From NCBI GenBank assembly GCA_030549335.1, contig CM060198.1:45597353-45661352 (forward strand): DNA of 64,000 bases, read 5' to 3'. The notes under the pieces were generated by a model. It was not told the origin of the DNA and made no database searches. It was given only the letters and a program-made list of their open reading frames with translations. A program made the position numbers and the translations under genes. Origin of the DNA: Pontederia crassipes. Lineage: Eukaryota; Streptophyta; Magnoliopsida; Commelinales; Pontederiaceae. Of this stretch, positions 59,749 through 64,000 are shown one piece after another (within the stretch, counting starts at the first letter, position 1; the number at the start of each line of letters is the position of its first letter).

Positions 59749-59802
59749 CTGTCAAAATTCACAATTATAAGCTTTGAGTAACAACTATATGGAAAACATG
59801 GG

Positions 59803-59860
59803 AACTGAAAATCAAAATAACAAGGTAGAGAGAGAACTAACTGAAAATCAAAATAACAAG
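59803..59860. repeat. Pair of 22-bp direct repeats next to E4
   Basis: AACTGAAAATCAAAATAACAAG occurs at 59803-59824 and again at 59839-59860, ten bases before the E4 LTR. Confidence 0.9.
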
Positions 59861-59869
59861 TGGTGAGAG

Positions 59870-61045
59870 TGTTGGGTCAAAGTTTTTTGACATATAAAAT
59901 TATATTTTGATGAAACAAAACTCGAAAGATTAAAGTTGAAATGCTAAAAAAGTTTTTAAAAAAATGAATAACTTTATGTACTACACTTTGATTGAATGAT
60001 TAGCATTGATCTAATTAGTTTTGGATAAAAGTGGAACATCAGAATTGTAGAGAATTTTGTTAACTTTCCATAGACTCAAAGATCATCTAATTTGGATAAC
60101 CATGCAGAAAGTTATGATCAAAAGAGTGCAGGTCGGTCAACCTGCCGGTCGACGCAAAGAAGGCTGGTCGAGAAGATACCGGTCGACCGAACAAAAGATG
60201 CCGGTCGACCGATAACTACTGACCCTGCTCCGGACGACGTCGAGCCGATACTGATCGACGTATCGGTCGACGGACCGGTCGACCGATCAAGCGCAAAAGT
60301 TGAAGAAAACGCGCAACGGTCACATAGACCGATCGACCGGTCCAGAAGTGCAATCAACCGGCCTCTGAGTCAAATGAACAGTAACGGTTAAATTTGAAGG
60401 AGGAATTTGTGGAACAATTTCTGGACGAATTTTTCACACATTGAAGGCTATAAAATGAGTGCCGAAGCCAGAGGCAAAGGCACCCATTCACTCATTGAAG
60501 AAAAACTTCAAGTTGTCAGAGAGAAATCATTTCTTGAAGTTTTCATTTTATAGCTTTTTCATTCTTTCTCTCTTCTCTTCTTGTGAACATAGAATTGTAA
60601 AAGAGAGAAACACTTTTGTTCAGAAAAAATAAAGAGAGCTCCTGTGTAAAAGAGGTTCTAAATCTTACCTCTTGAGAGAGAGAAGTAAATTAGCTTCCTA
60701 GGAGGAGAGATTGCCTTGCCTCTCGAAGCAGAGAAAAGGCGGTGGTGTAAAGGGCATTCTTCCTTGCACCATTTGGAACAAAGGAAGTGCTAGTGGAATC
60801 TCCGACGATCTCGAGGTCGAAAAGTCGGAGCGGCGACGTAGGCCAAGGTGTGGCCGAACCTCGTCAACAACCACCGTATGTTTGCATTTGATTTTCTCTC
60901 TCCTCGTTCATATTGTGTTTATAATATGAATTGCAAAGGTTTCAAGAATCGGTTTTGTGCTTCCGCTACGAATTTTGTGAAATCGATATTTTCGGTTAAA
61001 CACCAATTCACCGCCCGCCCTCTTGGTGCCCTTTGGGATCCTACA
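59870..61045 (+). repeat. E4 5' LTR
   Basis: 1176 bp, TGTTGGGTC to CCTACA. A CGGTCGACC word cluster occupies about 60130-60365, followed by a TATA box (CTATAAAATGAG, 60448-60459), so the cluster lies in U3. Confidence 0.92.
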
Positions 61046-61047
61046 AT

Positions 61048-61059
61048 TGGTATCAGAGC
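61048..61059 (+). other. E4 primer-binding site
   Basis: TGGTATCAGAGC, complementary to the 3' end of initiator tRNA-Met, two bases after the 5' LTR. Confidence 0.93.
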
Positions 61060-61160
61060 GGGTTGCTCTTGTTTTGATTTTTTGAATTATCTTGATTTTT
61101 AAGATCTAATCATTTTTAAGATTCAATCGTTTGTTTTAAGTTTTAACAATCTTAAGAGCC

Positions 61161-62576
61161 ATGACATCAAGTGCATTTGTTTTTGCCGAAGGACAATCAA
61201 TTAGTCATCCTCCCCTTTTAAATGCATCAAATTTTCAATCTTGGAAAATTCGAATTCAAGCCTACATATGTTCTATTTATATAAACATGTGGGATATTGT
61301 TGAAAAATGTTATTATTTACATGAAAAGTTACCTTCCGAACATGATGAAAGACAAAAAAAATTTCGAAATTAGATTGGAAAGCAAAGAATATTTTTTATT
61401 GTGCCTTGGATTCAACGGATTTTAATCGAATTTCAAATGTGAAAGTGCAAATTTGGAATAAACTCATCACTACTTACGAAGGAACCGATAAAGTTAAAGA
61501 ATCTCGATTGAATATTCTAAATCATCAATATGATTCTTTCAAGATGCATGAAAATGAATTTATAAATGATATGGTTGCTCGTTTTAATGATATTTTGAAT
61601 GGCTTAGCCTCCTTGGGCGAGCCAAGATCTAACCCCCAAAAAGTGAAAAAGATTCTCAGGTCTCTCTCCTCCAAATGGCATACGAAGAGGACCGTGATCG
61701 AAGAAAAGGATTTGAACAAATTGAATTTTGACGATCTTATTGGCTCACTTTTAACCTATGAGATCTCAATCCAAGAAGATCTAGAAGAAAAAGCTCCCAA
61801 GAAGAAAACATTGACATTGAAGGCAAATACAATAGAAGAAGATTCAAGTGAAGAGGAAGTGGATGAAAAGAAACTCACACTCTACACAAGAAAATTAGAT
61901 AAGTATCTCAAGTTAGTTAAAAAGAAAGACAAGAACGAGAAGCCAACAAAAAAATCATACAAACATCACAAAGAAAAAAATCTCGGAAAGATAAAAAGAA
62001 AAAATATGAAGAGTCTAGTGAAACAAGTAGTTCATCAAGCTCCTCTAGTAATGAAGTATACATATGCTTGATGGCACACGACGATGAGGTAATCTCTAAC
62101 CCCCAAACTCAAATTATGACTCATCAAACTCTTTCGAAGAAATTCTTTCTTAAGATGTGAACAAAGAACTCTCCTCTCTTATATAAAGATATTTTTCAAT
62201 TAAAGAGAAAAATGAAACATTAATACATGAAATTGAAAAATTAAAAAAAGAAAATAATGCATATTTTTTGGAAAATGAAAAACTAAAAAATGAAATTGAA
62301 ACTTTGGAAATCATGCATGCATGTGAAGTTGTAAAACTAGCATGTTCTTTGGAAAAAGTAAAAAAAGAAAATGCCTCTTTGAAGGATATACAAAATAAAT
62401 TTATTTCTTATGCAAAAAATAATAATCTTAGGAATCATTCGTATGATAGAAAATCACATTTTAAATGCTTTACACGTGGATTTTATGGGCATTATGCATA
62501 TCAATGCAAAATGAGAAAATCAACACAACATGGCATGATTTGTGTTCCGAAAGGAACATTGTCTAACAAATTATGA
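61161..62576 (+). pseudogene. E4 gag
   Basis: ATG at 61161 opens MTSSAFVFAEGQSISHPPLL, parallel to the E3 gag. The first frame closes at 61371-61373. A single shift leads to 61406-62071, which carries the rest of the UBN2-type gag domain (NRISNVKVQIWNKLIT, then a KVKESRLNILNHQYDSFKMH-like region) and a Lys-rich tail. A further change of frame leads to 62268-62576, a coiled-coil-like Lys/Glu region and a zinc-knuckle remnant reading CFTRGFYGHYAYQC, with Arg for the second Cys. It ends near NKL and a stop; IWVPKV just after is the usual run-up to the protease, where similarity ends. The protein cannot be made whole. Confidence 0.82.
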
Positions 62577-63173
62577 CCCAAAGAAATTTGGGTACCAAAG
62601 GTTACATAATTACTTTTCAGGTGTGCCTCACATGCAAAGCAAAGGACAATTGGTGAAGGCACAAAGGTTATGATAAAAGTATCACTTACTTTTTTATTTC
62701 ACCCAAAAATTTCAAAACTACTACTACTTTAAACATAAAAGAGGAATATATAAAATATTGGTCATAGTGATAGGGGGAGCATGATTACACATTATTTTCA
62801 CATATCATGGATATCACATTGTTTTATCAAAGTTTTTATGCCATATTTTTAATATATTTTTGTTTTTGGCTTTCATAAATTGGTTTTCATTATAAAATAG
62901 CCATAAATTTAAGGGGAGTTATTTTTCAAAACTTGCAATACTCTACGTATCTATTATATGACAAAATGGGAAGTTACGTATGGTTTCTTATATACTTCAA
63001 TTACAAACGACTTTTTGATGAAACAAAAGGGGGAGAAATATGATTTGAATATACTTTAAGGAAAGTTAAGTATTAAGGGGAGTAAAATTGTTTTTACAAA
63101 ATTTTTACGACTTTTTCGCCAACTTATATTTTTTTCATATTTCTCGGTTTGTCTTCATCAAAAAGGGGGAGAT
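62577..63173 (+). other. E4 interior after gag: pol deletion and 3' non-coding region
   Basis: A few residues of the gag-protease run-up (IWVPKV, near 62588) are followed by sequence unrelated to protease, integrase or RT. Repeated GGGGAGTT-like purine tracts (62913, 63076) precede the final purine tract. The deletion join seems to lie near 62650. Confidence 0.7.
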
Positions 63174-64000
63174 TGTTGGGTCAAAGTTTTAATGACATAT
63201 AAAATTATATTTTGATGAAACAAACCTCGAAAGATTAAAGTTAAAATGCTAAAATAGTTTAAAGAAAAACGGATAACTTTATGCTCTACGCTTTGATTAA
63301 ATGATTATCACTGATTTAATTAGTTTTGGATAAAAGTGGAATGTCAGAGTTGTAGAAAATTCTGTTAGCTTTCCATAGACTCCAAGATCATCTAATTTGG
63401 ATAATCGTGAGAAAGTTATGATCAAAAGAGCACAGGTCGGTCAACCTGCCGGTCGACACAAAGAAGGCCGGTCGAAAAGATACCAGTCGACCGAACAGAA
63501 GATATCGGTCGACCGATAACTACTGACCCTGCTCCGAACGACGTCGAGCCGATACTGGTCGACGTATTAGTCAACCGATCAAGCGCAAAAGTTGAAGAAA
63601 ACGCGCAACGGTCATATAGACCGGTCGACTGGTCCAGAAGTGCGATCGACCGGCCTCCGAGTCAAATGAACAGTAACGGTCAAATTTGAAGGAGGAATTT
63701 GTGGAACAATTTCTGGACGAATTTTCCACACATTGAAGGCTATAAAATGAGTGTCAAAGCCAGAGACAAAAGCACCCATTCACTCATCGTAGAAAAACTT
63801 CAAGTTGTCAAAGAGAGATCATTTCTTGAAGTTTTCATTTTATAGCTTTCTCATTCTTTCTCTCTTCTCTTCTTGTGAGCATAGAATTATAAAAGAGAGA
63901 AACATTTTTGCTCAGAAAAAATAGAAAGAGCTCCTGCGTAAAAGAGATTCTAAATCTTACCTCTCGAGCGAAAGAAGTAGATTAGCTTTCTAGGAGGAGA
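63174..64000 (+). repeat. E4 3' LTR, cut by the window edge
   Basis: It follows the 5' LTR from TGTTGGGTC onward, with the GGTCGAC cluster at about 63430-63660 and the TATA box (CTATAAAATGAG, 63741-63752). It is slightly shorter in the cluster. About 350 bp of its end lie outside. Confidence 0.93.

Larger units (their letters stand above)
59870..64000 (+). mobile_element. E4: SIRE-like copia element lacking pol, runs off the window
   Basis: The 5' LTR is 59870-61045 and the 3' LTR starts at 63174 and is cut by the window edge. A perfect primer site TGGTATCAGAGC lies at 61048-61059. The 2.1-kb interior holds a gag related to that of E3, then short non-coding sequence and a purine tract AAAAAGGGGGAGATT. 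Protease, integrase, RT and RNase H are absent. E4 lies 122 bp upstream of a GET4 exon, in opposite orientation, so it sits in a GET4 intron. The target duplication cannot be checked within this window. Confidence 0.88.

Overview
This window is a stretch of plant nuclear DNA, most likely from a monocot. It is gene-poor and transposon-rich. I see two host genes. One is a single-exon, GC-rich ABA receptor of the PYR/PYL/RCAR family (34800-35522, +). The other is the greater part of a GET4 homologue in at least ten exons (54475-59748, -), whose first exon or exons must lie beyond the right edge. The monocot guess rests on the GC-rich intronless PYL inside AT-rich DNA and on GET4 wording that reads as monocot-like; both points are inference.

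Layout. 1-2667 is AT-rich DNA without a gene. 2668-25017 is a three-level nest. A decayed Ty3/gypsy Tekay-type chromovirus (E1, +) has its 3' LTR split by a Ty1/copia Tork-like element (E2, 9347-23663, +). E2 is itself split between integrase and reverse transcriptase by a SIRE-like copia element (E3, 11720-21326, +) with an intact 5-bp target duplication AGAGT. E3 carries an extra third reading frame (18089-19813) after pol. 25018-27203 is intergenic. 27204-about 34160 is a second Tekay-type element on the minus strand (E5), reduced to a gag remnant between two LTRs; its right LTR holds a 950-bp organelle-type insert with a trnR-ACG copy. The PYL gene follows.

38119-39789 is a non-autonomous CACTA transposon with a GC-rich cargo and a 3-bp target duplication. 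40457-51534 is a Mutator-like TIR element with a GC-rich core, split by the best preserved gypsy element of the window (E6, 40926-50698, +); the 3' LTR of E6 contains a further 1.37-kb insertion. 52478-53656 is a second Mutator-like element with a different TIR and a similar GC-rich core. The GET4 gene then runs right to left. Its introns contain a 281-bp triplication, a SINE with a 15-bp target duplication, and a SIRE-like copia element lacking pol (E4, 59870 to beyond 64000, +).

The host genes work separately: PYL in abscisic-acid perception, GET4 in cytosolic delivery of tail-anchored membrane proteins. The transposons are all broken. The least expected pattern is that several unrelated LTR families carry clusters of short palindromic words, built on CGGTCGACCG in the copia elements and on GTCACGACCGTGAC in the gypsy elements, just upstream of or within their presumed promoter regions.
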